Source: Trichomonas vaginalis G3
Lineage: Eukaryota; Parabasalia; Trichomonadida; Trichomonadidae
Assembly: GCF_026262505.1 (NCBI RefSeq)
Contig: NC_067206.1
Span: 14,442,205 to 14,506,204 of the forward strand
Direction of reading: 5' to 3'
Length of the DNA: 64,000 nt
Shown one piece after another: positions 39,795 to 50,178 of the stretch. The notes beneath the pieces were generated by a model. The model was not told where the DNA came from. It worked only from the letters and a program-made list of their open reading frames with translations, and did not search any database. The position numbers were made by a program, and so were the translations under genes. Numbering within the stretch: position 1 is the stretch's first letter; each line of letters starts with the position of its first letter.

Positions 39795-41348
39795 GGAGCC
39801 CCAGCAGGTTTCATCGAACGAATCTTCAAAAGAGCATCTTCCGTGAAAAGTGCTATTGGTTTTGTAAACTTCTTTGCTCTCAGTTCATCTGGACCGTCTC
39901 TGTCACCAGTATATTGTATTTGCTACAGTACCAACAGTTGAAATACCACCCATAAAGTCTTCTGAGTCAGCAAATGGAATGCCAAGCCAAAAGTTTGAAC
40001 GGTCTCCATTTGTATATTGAGTTTTTTAACCTCCTGTATGAGTCCATACTTTCACATATGGCATAATAGAACTTTGCATTTCAGGGTTAATGGTCGTTGT
40101 GAAGTTGTTGTTAAAGTTCATAGCATCTAATGTCAAGTTGTATGACCTCATATCCTCAACTGTAGAATATTCTTCTCTTGGATAATATTTGCCATCTATG
40201 TTTATATGATATTTAATACCGGGGTTGTAGAAACAAGAATAGTCATTTATAGTTCGTCTGAACAGTACAAACATAGTATCTGCATGTTTCATTGCAGTTG
40301 TTAAAGCAATATCTGTTCTTGCACCTGGGTCAGCACTTTGGTTTCCAACTTCACCTGCAAAGTCTTTGACAGATATTTGGTGTATAGGGAACATAAGTGG
40401 AACTGCAATATATTTGGCAGCTAAAGCATTTGAAATATCTGGGTCCAACATATAGACTGCAAGTCTGCTTTCTATTCTCTTGCATTCAAACTTTTCGCAT
40501 GTGAACTTAACTGGGTCCCAAGCAGTTCCAGCAGCATTGAAATAATAGTTTACTTCATTGTTGAAGTTTGAGAAACCAAAGTCTAAGTCAACTTTGTCTT
40601 TGCAAAAGTCGGCGAATGACGTTTTATTTGTTCCCATTACGTCTGTAAGAGTGAATGGGTCTTGTGTTGGTGCAATGACTAAGTTATTTTTGCTTGGAGT
40701 AAGTTCAATAGAAATTTTTCCTGCCCAGTTTGGCAAGTATCTTAAAAACCTGAAGATGAGGAAAGATGACAAAGGAACTCTAAGTTTCAGTTTTACTTAG
40801 TGGCAGCAGTTCCATCTGAACCAGAAAGGTTAACATAAACTCCTGGAACGTTAGGGTCAAGTCTTCTTATTTTTTCAATATTTGCATACTGGTCTGTTTG
40901 TTCTCTAGCTTGTGTTGTACTGAGTTTCTTTCAAAGCGAACCATTCATGTTTGCCCATGTTACTGTTTGAACTAAGTCAGAGTTAGAAATATATCTTATA
41001 TCCCATGAAAACTTCTGGAGCATATTGGTATCCGACATAGAAAATTCCATTGCAACCTTTCTTGTCAGACAACTTGTGCAGAAGGTTTTATTTCAATGTC
41101 TTGTTCCACGTATAAGAATGAGTTGTCAATAGAAATAATATGAAACCTGTCGCAAGCAATATCTACTGTTGTTGAAGAACCTTCACCAAACTCACCTACA
41201 TTTCCATAAGAAACAGCAGTTGTATATTCGTAAGTTCCAGGAACTATTTCTGACCTTCTAATGGCATTGTCGCATTCGTTATACCATTCGGAACATTTCC
41301 GTTCATGGCATCCAAAACTGTTGGCGTTATATTCTGAGCGGCGTACAT
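39728..41348 (-). pseudogene. Major capsid protein (double jelly-roll-like) of element A, frameshifted
   Basis: Begins at the ATG at 41348 after TTTTTACCCATATGAA. Blocks recognisable in different frames: a start block (MYAAQNITPTVL), a block ending near 41080 (SFLYVEQDIEIKPSAQ), then the long clean block 40026-40790 with LIFRFLRYLPNWAGKISIEL at its start, and a last block with NFWLGIPFADSEDF. The length (about 520 codons), position and order match Polinton major capsid proteins; fold assignment is inferred. At least five frameshifts. The 3' end is uncertain (39728-39800). A counterpart lies at 47832-49396. Confidence 0.65.
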
Positions 41349-41415
41349 TTCATATGGGTAAAAATATAGAATAGTTGGATTTATATATCATAATAGAACC
41401 CACTCGGACCAAGCT

Positions 41416-44400
41416 TTACTTTGTTCTACTCTTCTTCTTTGGTGTCGCTTTTGGTAACTTGCCCTCTGCTTCAAGTTGTTGCATCTTTGCCTCATGTTCA
41501 CCTAGTATGTTGTAAATTTCCCATGTCCTTTTTGCCTTTGGGCTCTGGTCGCCCAACTCAGGTAACCTATATCCTAGAAAGATTTTGTCATAGTTTGTAT
41601 TTGAGTCTTCGCGTATTGTTTGCATGACTCTTTCCTGAGTTTCCGGTTCAAGCTCTTCAAACAGAGCTTGTCCATATGGAATAAGCTCGTTTCCAAATAT
41701 ATGTTTTTGTAGCCATTCTGGTTTTCTTTCCATGTTACCAACAATATCTTTTGTGAATGGGAAAGCTTTTACCCAATGTTTCAGTCTTGCGTCATTTATT
41801 TCTGTAGTTGGTTTTATTTTGTCAAGGAACATGTTTTTCAATACTAACATTTCATTTGGTACTGTCCATTTGAGTTTTCTTAAATATTCATCCCTTCTCG
41901 TTCATTGTCTGCAAAGTAAGTTTTTATGACATTTTGTAAACTTTCGTTTGCAAGGTCATGTACAATAGGTTCTCTTCCTTCTCTCTCCCTAACTTTCTTT
42001 CTAAACTCTTCACCAAATATACCATCTCTATGGTTCTGTGTAGTTCTTTGAGATAAATGTTTTAGAACGTCAGGTGTTATATTTCCATCAGCCATGTTCA
42101 TTCATACTGGTCCAAAATATCTGCATCTTTCATATCTTTCAATGGCATTAAAGCCGCGCTGAAAATACCAGCTACATCTGGTTCACCATTCACTTCCATT
42201 GCGTCTACAACTTCTTGGAATTGAGGTTGTAAGTTTATGAACCACCTATCCGGATTAGCTTTATGACCCATCTCATTGTAGTTCCATCGTCTGCAGAAAC
42301 AAAAGTAGGTTTGTTTCCATATTGGCTAGGTTCTGAATGAACTTTAAACAATGTTTCATTTCTATATGTTTTGTTGAAATTTAACCTTTATTTTCACCGA
42401 GTTCATCCAAAGATTGAACGTTATATGCTCGTAAGTAAAAAGGATTGTTGTATTTGTGTACACTTTCTTTCAGTTCTTCCATTCTATGCTGGATATTTTC
42501 ATCTGATGTTGGAGTCTTTTGTATGTCGGCGAACATTTTTCGATATTCTTCTACTATGTCAGCCGAATTTTTCTTAGACTCTTGGAAAGATTCCATATTC
42601 CCCGCATACACTTGTTGAGGGTCAAGATTTTTCGGCTGTTCCAAATCTTCATCTAGTTCTGTGAAGTTAGTTTCCAAAGGAGGGACTTGTTTGTTTCCTT
42701 CAGGCTCTTCTAGCTGTTGTTGCTGAACTATTTCTTCCATGTCTGGTTGTATCTGAACTTCTTCCTGTGGAGTTTCTTGTACCTCATCTGCTGGCATTTC
42801 ATATATTCCGAGACCGTTTTTAACAAGTTCCCTATCTAAGTCATCCGGACTCATAAACCTTTCTTCTTTCGTTCCGTCTCTATTTTTTACGCGTTTCATG
42901 AAGAGAGTTGAATTATCGTTTAGCTCTGACAACAAATATCTCGGAGTAAATTCAGTCATGTCATTTGGATGATATGCTATTAAATCATATCCCTTAGCGA
43001 GCTTGTATTTTCCAGGTTTGAAATTATATCCCATTTGGTGCTGAACCATAAAGCTAAATAGGTTCGGGTCAGTATTTCCTTCCTTGAACTTTCTAATAGC
43101 TTCTTTATATCTGTCACTAAAGTCAAGAGTATCTGGGTAACCATAATTTTCCTTAAGCATTTTTAAGAATTCTTGGTTTCCTTGTTCTCTACTTCTTTTA
43201 TGTCCTTGCTCTGTTTGTGGTTGTGGTGCTGGATTTTGAACTGTTGGTTGTGGTGCTGGATTTTGAACTGTTGGTTGTGGTGCTGGATTTTGAACTGTTG
43301 GTTGTGGTGCAGTGTTTTGAACTGTTGGTTGTTGTGTTGGTTGTTGTGTTGGTTTTGGTGCATGCCTGTGTCTGTGTCCATGTGACGATGTAAATGTTTT
43401 AGGTAGTCCTGGTGCAGGTGCTTCTCTTGGAGGGTTTGGTGGTATATAAGTTCCACCAGCTGGCACATATGTTCCATCTGCAGCATAATGTCCTACCTGA
43501 CTTTTCGTTTTTAAGAAAGCATTTACTAGGTCTGTTTTAGTCTGTTGTAACTATTTTTCTTGACTTTCCACAACAGTTGCTCTAACGGCGTCATAGGCAC
43601 TTTGAACTGCCTGTCTCGTTGCTGCATCTGTTATTTTCGTCATATTTTGTGCTACTTCTCTTAACTCTTTGTCGAAACCTTCAGACTTCAGTTTCTTTCC
43701 AGATGAGAAGTCGTTCACTAGTTTCACCTTACTATGAAGAGCTTCGAAGGCGTTCTTAAAGTCAGCATTCATTAAAGCTTCATTTGAACTGTCTTCATCC
43801 GCTTGTATTTTTGTCCTTATTGACCCTATAAGTTGGGCTGCTTTAAGCGTTGGCTTGGGCATCTAACCAGTCATTATTAGCTTTATATATTCTGCGCTTT
43901 TCATTGCCTTTTGCATGGCTGCGTCGTTATTTTTACTTTCTTGTGCTAAGTTTTCATACTGTACGGTTTGGTTTTGCAACTGTAAAAGTTTTTCTGCCTT
44001 TACATTTGCTTCAACTTCTTTTTATACTCATCGCTATCCATATATGTCTTCAGGGCTTTTGTTTTATTTCTTCATCTTTCAGTACTTTATATTGAGTAGT
44101 ATGGTTTTTCAAATTTTATAACATCTTGTTCCATTTTTTGCTACTTCTGCTGCTTTTTCTGACACTTTTTTCGCATATTCCTCTGTACTTAGTTTCTTTC
44201 AGTTGTTCTTCTTTCTTCTTTTCTCTACGTTTAACTCATTGAGTTTCTTTGTGTGTCTGTCATATTCTAGTTTCTTTTCGTTTTCACTTATTTGTTTCTG
44301 TATGTCTATGTTTGACTTTTTGACATCTGTTATTTGATTTTTGAGTGAACTCAAATTCATTTGACTTTGAGGGTTATAAGCTGTTCCGTCTGCAGCTCCA

Positions 44401-44616
44401 CCATAGCCTGCCATTTTCGCTAAAAGTGCCGCTCTTAAACCTCCATCTGTGCACCAATAACTCGGCTTAAAAGCATAGGGTTGCTTGACATTTGTTGCAA
44501 CATAGTGGGGTCATTCATAATTTGTTGTTGCAACTGTTGTTGTGGTGTTAGTTTTACTATTGGATGTTTCAATGCTCCTTCCTCTTACGTATATTCTTAC
44601 GTAGCTTACGTGGCAT
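41416..44616 (-). pseudogene. Very large structural-type protein, multiply frameshifted
   Basis: Starting at the ATG at 44616 (PRKLRKNIRKRKE), pieces in alternating frames continue to 41416 and would make about 1,060 aa. In order: Gln-rich start (TPQQQLQQQIMNDP), coiled coil (about 44414-43860), helical part (43862-43551), a Pro/Gln repeat (PQPTVQNPA units, about 43205-43340), a 300-residue region, and a helical end finishing PKKKSRTK. It lies directly upstream of the capsid gene. A tegument-like, scaffold or internal virion protein is plausible; no family recognised. At least seven frameshifts. Confidence 0.5.
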
Positions 44617-44763
44617 TTTAAGTGAAGTAAAAAACGGTTTTTGACAGATGTTTATATGACACTTTTTGTTCAGCACAAAAAACTACTCGGTCAAAGTGTT
44701 GTCAGTTTTGTAAAATAACCGTCCTATCTCCGTGCCTATGACGAAGAAATCATGAAAATTCAA

Positions 44764-44973
44764 GAGGTGAGAAAAGAGGTGAGAAAACAGGTGAGATCTC
44801 ACCTCTTCACCTAAACTTTATTTTTGGGTCCTTTACACTCATTACGATGAAGAAGTCTTGACAAAACATTTACGAAGAAGTCTTGACAAAACATTTACGA
44901 AGAAATCTTGACAAATTCAAGAGGGTAGAAAAGAGGTTAGAAAAGAGGTTAGATCTAACCTTCTACCCTAAAC
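44764..44973 (-). repeat. GATC-centred palindromic repeats (two copies)
   Basis: Copies at about 44764-44815 (GGTGAGATCTCACC) and 44923-44973 (GGTTAGATCTAACC) near the right end. Their order and orientation mirror the pair at 20996-21197 at the left end, so both classes are part of the extended inverted ends. Confidence 0.85.
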
Positions 44974-45145
44974 ATTATTTTTGGTCATTTACACTCATTA
45001 CGATGAAGTCTTGACAAAACATTTACGTTCATGTTTGACAAAACATTTACGAAGAAGTCTTGACAAAACATTTACGAAGAAGTCTTGACAAAACATTTAC
45101 GAAGAAGTCTTGACAAAACATTTACGAAGAAGTCTTGACAAAACA
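44838..45145 (-). repeat. 25-bp tandem repeats near the right end of element A
   Basis: About nine inverted copies of the 25-bp unit (CTTGACAAAACATTTACGAA), interrupted by the second GATC palindrome. The left array is more than twice as long, so the arrays have changed length independently. Confidence 0.85.
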
Positions 45146-45254
45146 TGAAAACATATATAATTTGTGAAAAGCGACACATTATATATAATGTTTTCGACCC
45201 AGAAGACTAACAATTTTCCGAATAAAAAACTTCATTTATATTAAACATCATCAG

Positions 45255-45305
45255 GGCTAGAAGGCACGAAGTGCCTGGAAGCCCCACTACCTTTTTTTTT
45301 TTTTT
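45255..45305 (-). repeat. Element A right terminal inverted repeat
   Basis: GGCTAGAAGGCACGAAGTGC and on to CCACTACC, then a T-run; mirror of 20261-20319. TAATTC, the target duplication, follows at 45306-45311. Confidence 0.85.
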
Positions 45306-45432
45306 TAATTCTAAGTAGATTTTGTAAAAAATCAAGAAAGAAAAATTTTAACGTGCTTTATTTTTTCTTTTTTATAATAATACATATTATTATATAATTA
45401 ACATATTCATAATGTTTCACACTTTCAAAAAT

Positions 45433-45857
45433 ATAATCCTCCTCCTCTCAAATAAACGTACATACGGGTGGCCTCTTTTTTCAAAAAATTAAAATTTGAA
45501 ATTTTGGCTCAAATATTAGAGATTTTTTCAACCTTCAACGATATATGTTGTCTATATCAGACCTCCTTTCTTTTTGATACTTAACATTGTTCCTAAATCT
45601 TAGCCGTTAAGGCTGTTCTGAAAATATTTTTTTTCGAAAAAATTCGAAAAAATTCTTAAAATTCAAAATCCCTTAATTCCTGAGGATTTTTGAAAAAAGT
45701 TTTTACATGAACATGTGTATATTATATGAAGTATATTGATAAGGTAAAAATCAAATTTTATTGCATATTCATCGAGAAAATAAACTAACGAATCCCTCAA
45801 AATTGAGAGGGTAATCCTCCTCCTCTCAAATAAACATACATACAGGTGCACCCTTAA
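45433..45857. repeat. Repeated end of a small TTAA-flanked element
   Basis: A segment of about 36 bp with CCTCCTCCTCTCAAATAAAC occurs near 45439 and again near 45809. The second copy ends GTGCACCCTTAA (45846-45857), the reverse complement of TTAAGGGTGCAC at 19762-19773. This suggests that element A landed inside an older small transposon with TTAA ends (piggyBac-like target); the family is a guess. Confidence 0.45.
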
Positions 45858-45925
45858 ATAATATATTATTTTTTAGTCATAAGAATAAAAATATAGTAGT
45901 TATAAAAGGAATTAGACTTCATATA

Positions 45926-46480
45926 TCAATTCTTTTTCTCTGTAAATGTGGAACGTTTGCTTTTCGATCTCTTTCGATGAACTTGAAAATATAAGTTATT
46001 ATCGCTGAGAATCCTTTCCGAAATAGGAGCTTTACGTTTAGGAGGATTGTCGGATGAATTTTGTTTTTTATTGTTTGATTTTGTTGTTATGGAAGATTTT
46101 TTCTTATTTTTTTCAGAATTTTGCTTGCTATTAACTGAAACTTGTTTTGACGGCCCAACAATAGCATTTGTAGTAGGAAGAATTCCCAATAACGAGCGCA
46201 TTTTCGATAATTGTTTTTCAATATGATCAAGAAGGTCCAGCTTATGTTCTAGATTACTAGACATTTGATTTGTAGAAGGATGGTTTTGATTTTCTGGTTC
46301 TAAATCTGTAGAGTCTGCAATATTTGAATTTTCGGAGCGAATTGGAGCATCTGAACCTTGATTTGTATCGGCTTGCTCAAAATTAGTTTGAATTGGAGTG
46401 GATGAATTAAAAGTTAGTATGGTTATCTCGTGTACGGTGGCACTGCATTCCTCCGTACGCAATACTTGTGAATTTGACAC
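45926..46480 (-). pseudogene. ORF without ATG, Ser/Lys-rich C-terminus
   Basis: About 184 open codons, starting after a stop without an ATG. The first in-frame ATG is around residue 72. It is Ser/Thr/Asn-rich, then has a short helical segment (LEHKLDLLDHIEKQLSKMRS) and a Lys-rich end that could be a nuclear signal. It lies between elements A and B and may be a host or transposon gene remnant. Confidence 0.35.
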
Positions 46481-46592
46481 TTTACAAAACCGTTAACATA
46501 TATTTTACAACACAAACGACAACACCAACTTAACCTTAAATATTTATAAAGCCGCCAACCACTTCACCTTACTACTGTAAAAATAAGCGTTC

Positions 46593-46913
46593 TCACTTAC
46601 AAAAGTATTGCAACTCCTCCCATTGCTGTGCTTCACATAACAGCTCATAATCTTCTGACTCACTTTCTTCTTCATATAGGTCAAAGTCACTGTCAAAATA
46701 AATGTTAGTAAGTTTTGACAAAGCTAATGAAACACGTTTACCGTTTGTATCGTATGCTTGTATAAACTTTCCATTCTTCATTCCTTCATAAACGCTCAAA
46801 CTAACTTTACCCTTTCTCCCTCGTATCTGATAGAATGTATTTTCACGAGGAACGAAGAACAAATTCTTGAACTCATGACCGTTGTAGTTTGTTATCTCAA
46901 TAGTTTTCGTCAT
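46593..46913 (-). CDS. Hypothetical protein of element B
   Basis: 106 aa, intact, ATG at 46913 after ATTTTTATTTGGATGTAA. The N-terminal 70 residues are strand-rich (YQIRGRKGKVSLSVYEGMKN) and the C-terminus is acidic (EEESESEDYE). It resembles a small DNA-binding fold in outline only. Not recognised. Confidence 0.5.
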   Translation of the reverse strand: MTKTIEITNYNGHEFKNLFFVPRENTFYQIRGRKGKVSLSVYEGMKNGKFIQAYDTNGKRVSLALSKLTNIYFDSDFDLYEEESESEDYELLCEAQQWEELQYFCK

Positions 46914-47011
46914 TTACATCCAAATAAAAATTTTCAGTAAAAATAAAAAATAAACTTAAAAATAAATGATATCACCACTCCCACACGTATGAAAACATAG
47001 CGCAAAAATAA

Positions 47012-47070
47012 ATTTAGGTGAAGCGGTGAGATTTCACCTGTTTTTTCACCTCTTTTTTCACCCTGTTGAA
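47012..47070 (-). repeat. GATC-family repeat with mutated centre
   Basis: GGTGAGATTTCACC in place of GGTGAGATCTCACC, so GATC is lost, although the surrounding boxes (TTCACCT) are kept. It lies just past the stop of the minus-strand gene 47080-47316. Confidence 0.75.
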
Positions 47071-47079
47071 TTCATTGTT

Positions 47080-47316
47080 TTATAACTCTCTTCCTTTCTC
47101 CAACTCTTCTAACTTCTTCCTAAGTTCAGCAATGTTGTCCTCATGAAGTTTAATCTTTCTCAAAATTCCTTCTTTATCTAATGGTTGCTTTATCTTTCTA
47201 AACTGAACTCTACCATCCTTCATAGTATGAATGTAAAAACCTTCTGGAATAGTTCCTGATTTAATGTATTCTACCAAAAACTTTTGTTTCATTGCTTCAG
47301 TGACTTTATTTGTCAT
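47080..47316 (-). CDS. Small coiled-coil protein of element B
   Basis: 78 aa from the ATG at 47316. It has a central strand pair (GFYIHTMKDGRVQFRKIKQP) and a C-terminal coiled coil. A similar DGK/R-type strand occurs in 27008-27592 and 49424-49849. Leader ATTTTTATTTGATTGAA precedes the ATG. Function unknown. Confidence 0.5.
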   Translation of the reverse strand: MTNKVTEAMKQKFLVEYIKSGTIPEGFYIHTMKDGRVQFRKIKQPLDKEGILRKIKLHEDNIAELRKKLEELEKGREL

Positions 47317-47363
47317 TTCAATCAAATAAAAATTTTAATATTAAATAAAAATAACGTTATTTT

Positions 47364-47765
47364 TCAGTAAGGAAACGCAGGAGTTTTACGATTTATTTGA
47401 GGAGTAGGTTCTGGTTTAAATGTTGGAGTCGGTTTAGGAGTTGACTTTTGAACAGGAGTTTGTACTTCCATAGGTTCAGGAGTCATTGAAGGTTTTGCTT
47501 GTGAAGGTGTCGGAGTTTGTTTAACTTCAGCTACTTCAGTATTATTTACAACATTTGCTTTATTTCTTTTCAACATCATTACTGCTCCTGCTGTAGCTAG
47601 CAAACCTAGTGGGAGACCATATTTTATATAAGGACTTGACCAAATGCTATTTTTGACAGGAGCTGGTGGAACACCTAACCTTGGTGAGACTGCTCTTTGC
47701 CATTGTGCAGCTCGTAAGAAATATTCAATAGGTGCTCCATAATCGTTTGGTAAAGTTTGTTTCAT
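47364..47765 (-). CDS. Single-pass membrane or virion protein
   Basis: 133 aa, intact, ATG at 47765. One hydrophobic segment (YGLPLGLLATAGAVMML, about residues 49-65) is followed by basic residues, then a long Pro/Thr/Lys-rich tail (TPKPTPTFKPEPTP). It is directly downstream of the capsid gene on the same strand. A membrane-penetrating minor virion protein is a reasonable guess. Confidence 0.5.
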   Translation of the reverse strand: MKQTLPNDYGAPIEYFLRAAQWQRAVSPRLGVPPAPVKNSIWSSPYIKYGLPLGLLATAGAVMMLKRNKANVVNNTEVAEVKQTPTPSQAKPSMTPEPMEVQTPVQKSTPKPTPTFKPEPTPQINRKTPAFPY

Positions 47766-47831
47766 AGATGTGAAGGTTCGCGAGAACTTGATGAAGAATC
47801 ATTTATAAGCTTTAAAAATAACGTTCATCCT

Positions 47832-49396
47832 TTATTCCTCACTGTCGTCAGTTGCTAAGTTATAGTCATCTAATCTTATTATGGGGATGCCATTAGCACG
47901 CACACTGAATGGCAAGAGCAACAATCCCTCATAAATCCAATAAGTGGCTTTGGTACGTTTTCAGTTGCTAGTTTCAATAGGTCCTTTAACAGACAATTTG
48001 TATGTTATTGGAGGTAGATGTTTGACCTTGCTGGAAGCAAAAGTCCACTTCTGTTGGAAAACCACATAAGAATGTGTGTTGTCATAGCTTCCCATTTATG
48101 TTCCACACTACATCATCACCAATGACCTCATCATCTTCATTAAAATCCTCATATCATTGTTTGTATTGCAAGCGTTCGCAACCATATTCATAAAATACAG
48201 GTCCATATGATTTTTCAGGTTCTGCAGGCATATTTCCATAAGCTCCCATGGAAAGCTGAAGATATTTAAACTTAGGGTTCTCAAAATTAACATAATAGTT
48301 GTCTTTCTTTCTAAATAGTGCCCAAAACTTTTAACATTAATAGGCGTATAAGCTGCTGTAAATGTTGCACTTGAACTATCTGTATTTTTGAGAATGAACC
48401 GTCCATAGGAATCCAAATCCATAACTTTAACAGGAAAACATAAAGCCTCGTTTGTATAATGTTCTACAAGTTCTGTATAAATGTTAGGGTCTAAAGAGAA
48501 TGACTTTGGATGAATGAAACATTCATTAAAATCCATCTTTGTTCGAAATAGTTGCTGGGTTACAGTTGTAATAGTAACTGTTCCACTAGCTTCTACTGCC
48601 TTCGTTATCATAGTGAATGGTTCATTCCATGGAACAAATTTATTTGTCGGTGGATTTGAATCTGAAGCAAATGCAACTTTAAGAGTTGGATTGAAAGCAA
48701 TGATATCATTTACAGATATAGATGTGCATTGTAAGGCGTCGCTACTGAACTTTACTTTAAGCTGAATGTTTCCTGCAAAAGCTGGAATAAATCTTATAGC
48801 TTCTAATGGTAAAAAACTTTCTAACAGGAATTCTTAAACGAAGCTTAAAATCAAATGATTTTCCTGCTGTAATTGGACCACTAACAATTTGTCCTGTTCT
48901 GCATGTTCCCGAATGACTCCATACATCTTCATGTCGAGTCTTTGAGAAAACATCTACTTCTTTATTTGTTCGGTAGTTTGTGAGTTTGAAGTTATATATG
49001 CTTCTCTTGCGTTGTCTTGAGAATATACGATACGACCATTTGCAAGGATTTGATATCCAGCAACTGCATAGAAAGCGTCATCGAAACCAATCCAAAATCC
49101 TGGTGGGTTTGTTTTATTGGAACCTGAACCAATTTCTTTATCTACAATAAATTGACCTTCCATTTTATACGTAATGAATGTATTGTAAAGGTCCAACATA
49201 TTTTCACCAGGAGGTGAGAGATTGAATGTTACCCATGTGTTATCTTTAGCAGTTCCAGGTTGTGATGGAATCTTTGCGTCAGAATATTTCTATTAGTGTC
49301 ACCAATTTGAACTGCATTGTCTATGATATCGAAATATGAGCGAATCTGATGAATATGCTCTGCTGGAGTAAATTCGTTTAACTGTTCGTTCTGCAT
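47832..49396 (-). pseudogene. Major capsid protein-like gene of element B, frameshifted
   Basis: Starts at the ATG at 49396 (MQNEQLNEFTPAEHIHQIRS) after TTTTTATCCGAAGTAAATAC. Recognisable blocks: FWIGFDDAFYAVAGYQIL (48954-49199), a middle block with AGNIQLKVKFSSDALQC (about 48720-48780), a block at 48330-48611, and the end with LDDYNLATDDSEE. Length (about 520 codons) and the strand-rich make-up match the capsid gene of element A, though the sequences are far apart. At least four frameshifts. Confidence 0.6.
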
Positions 49397-49423
49397 GTAT
49401 TTACTTCGGATAAAAATATCTAT

Positions 49424-49849
49424 TTACTTCATTATTCTCACTCTTCTTCTTGGCATTCGTGGTGGAAGTTGTTTCTTGACATTTTCAATGAACTGTACAT
49501 TCTCTTTTGTCTCAACTTCTTTCACTGGCGGGTCAGGATTCTTTGACTCGGTTTGTTTTTCAATGAAATTCACGAACTTTGCAATAAGCTCTTGGTTCGT
49601 TATTGAAAGTACATCTGGCTTCTTTTCTTCTGGTTCTATTGACTTTTCAGTTTGAATAGAAGGCTTAACGTGGACTTCATCCTTGCCATGCACCTTAATG
49701 TTGTCGCTTTCTGCATTCGCTAATGGAACCTTTCTTTTTCTTACGTATATTTTACCATCTTTACTCTGACTTACGTAATAGAAAGGATGTTGTATTCCTC
49801 TTGCGTCATTTAATATAATAGACTCTCGCTCTGATTTTGACAAGCTCAT
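49424..49849 (-). CDS. Basic-tailed protein of element B
   Basis: 141 aa, intact, ATG at 49849. N-terminal strands (YYVSQSKDGKIYVRKRKVPL), a helix around residues 80-105 and a very basic end (PPRMPRRRVRIMK). The tail suggests binding to DNA or to the capsid interior; no family recognised. Transcribed in the same direction as the capsid gene and just upstream of it. Confidence 0.5.
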   Translation of the reverse strand: MSLSKSERESIILNDARGIQHPFYYVSQSKDGKIYVRKRKVPLANAESDNIKVHGKDEVHVKPSIQTEKSIEPEEKKPDVLSITNQELIAKFVNFIEKQTESKNPDPPVKEVETKENVQFIENVKKQLPPRMPRRRVRIMK

Positions 49850-49894
49850 TTTACACCGGTTAAAGTTTTAATTTTGTTTTTTATCTGCAGTCAA

Positions 49895-50154
49895 ATGACT
49901 CAGACAAGCCCTACGGACAAGACCAAGGGGTCATAGATGTTGAAGCATTGAAGAAAGAAATTCGTGAGCAAATTTTATCCGAACTGAAGGAACAAAAACA
50001 AGAACAAAAGCCAGAGAGACCAAAGAGAAAACTTAGTGAAAAACAACTTGCTGCATTAGCTGCTGGAAGACAAAAGAACCCACGTTTGCTGGCGAAGAAA
50101 GCTAGAGAAGAAGCTGAAGCAAAAGCTAAAGAAGCTGAAGCAAAGAAAGAGTAA
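49895..50154 (+). pseudogene. Lys/Glu/Ala-rich helical protein, start frameshifted
   Basis: The clear reading frame (to 50154) encodes about 85 residues, mostly a charged helix (REEAEAKAKEAEAKKE) with a SEKQLAALAAGR segment. The ATG at 49895 after TTTTTTATCTG is one base out of frame with it, so a single-base change separates start and body. Function unknown. Confidence 0.45.
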
Positions 50155-50178
50155 ATGGTTTATTTTTATCCGAATTAA

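Larger units (their letters stand above)
20261..45305. mobile_element. Element A: Polinton/Maverick-type virus-like element
   Basis: 25,045 bp bounded by inverted ends (A-run plus GGTAGTGRGGCTTCCAGGCA) and a 6-bp duplication TAATTC. It carries an rve integrase (25441-26401), an A32-like ATPase (33322-34197), an SF3 helicase (35155-36390), a major capsid gene (39728-41348), a fibre gene (23776-25444), a Dam-type methylase (21323-22156) and probable minor capsid genes. That set is typical of integrated Polinton-like viruses. I see no DNA polymerase B, which most Mavericks have. Integrase, fibre, capsid and a large unknown gene are frameshifted, so this copy is probably not autonomous. Confidence 0.88.

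Noticed and set aside
43173-43385. Plus-strand ORF rich in Cys, Trp and Leu
   Set aside because: Antisense of the Pro/Gln repeat in the large minus-strand gene.
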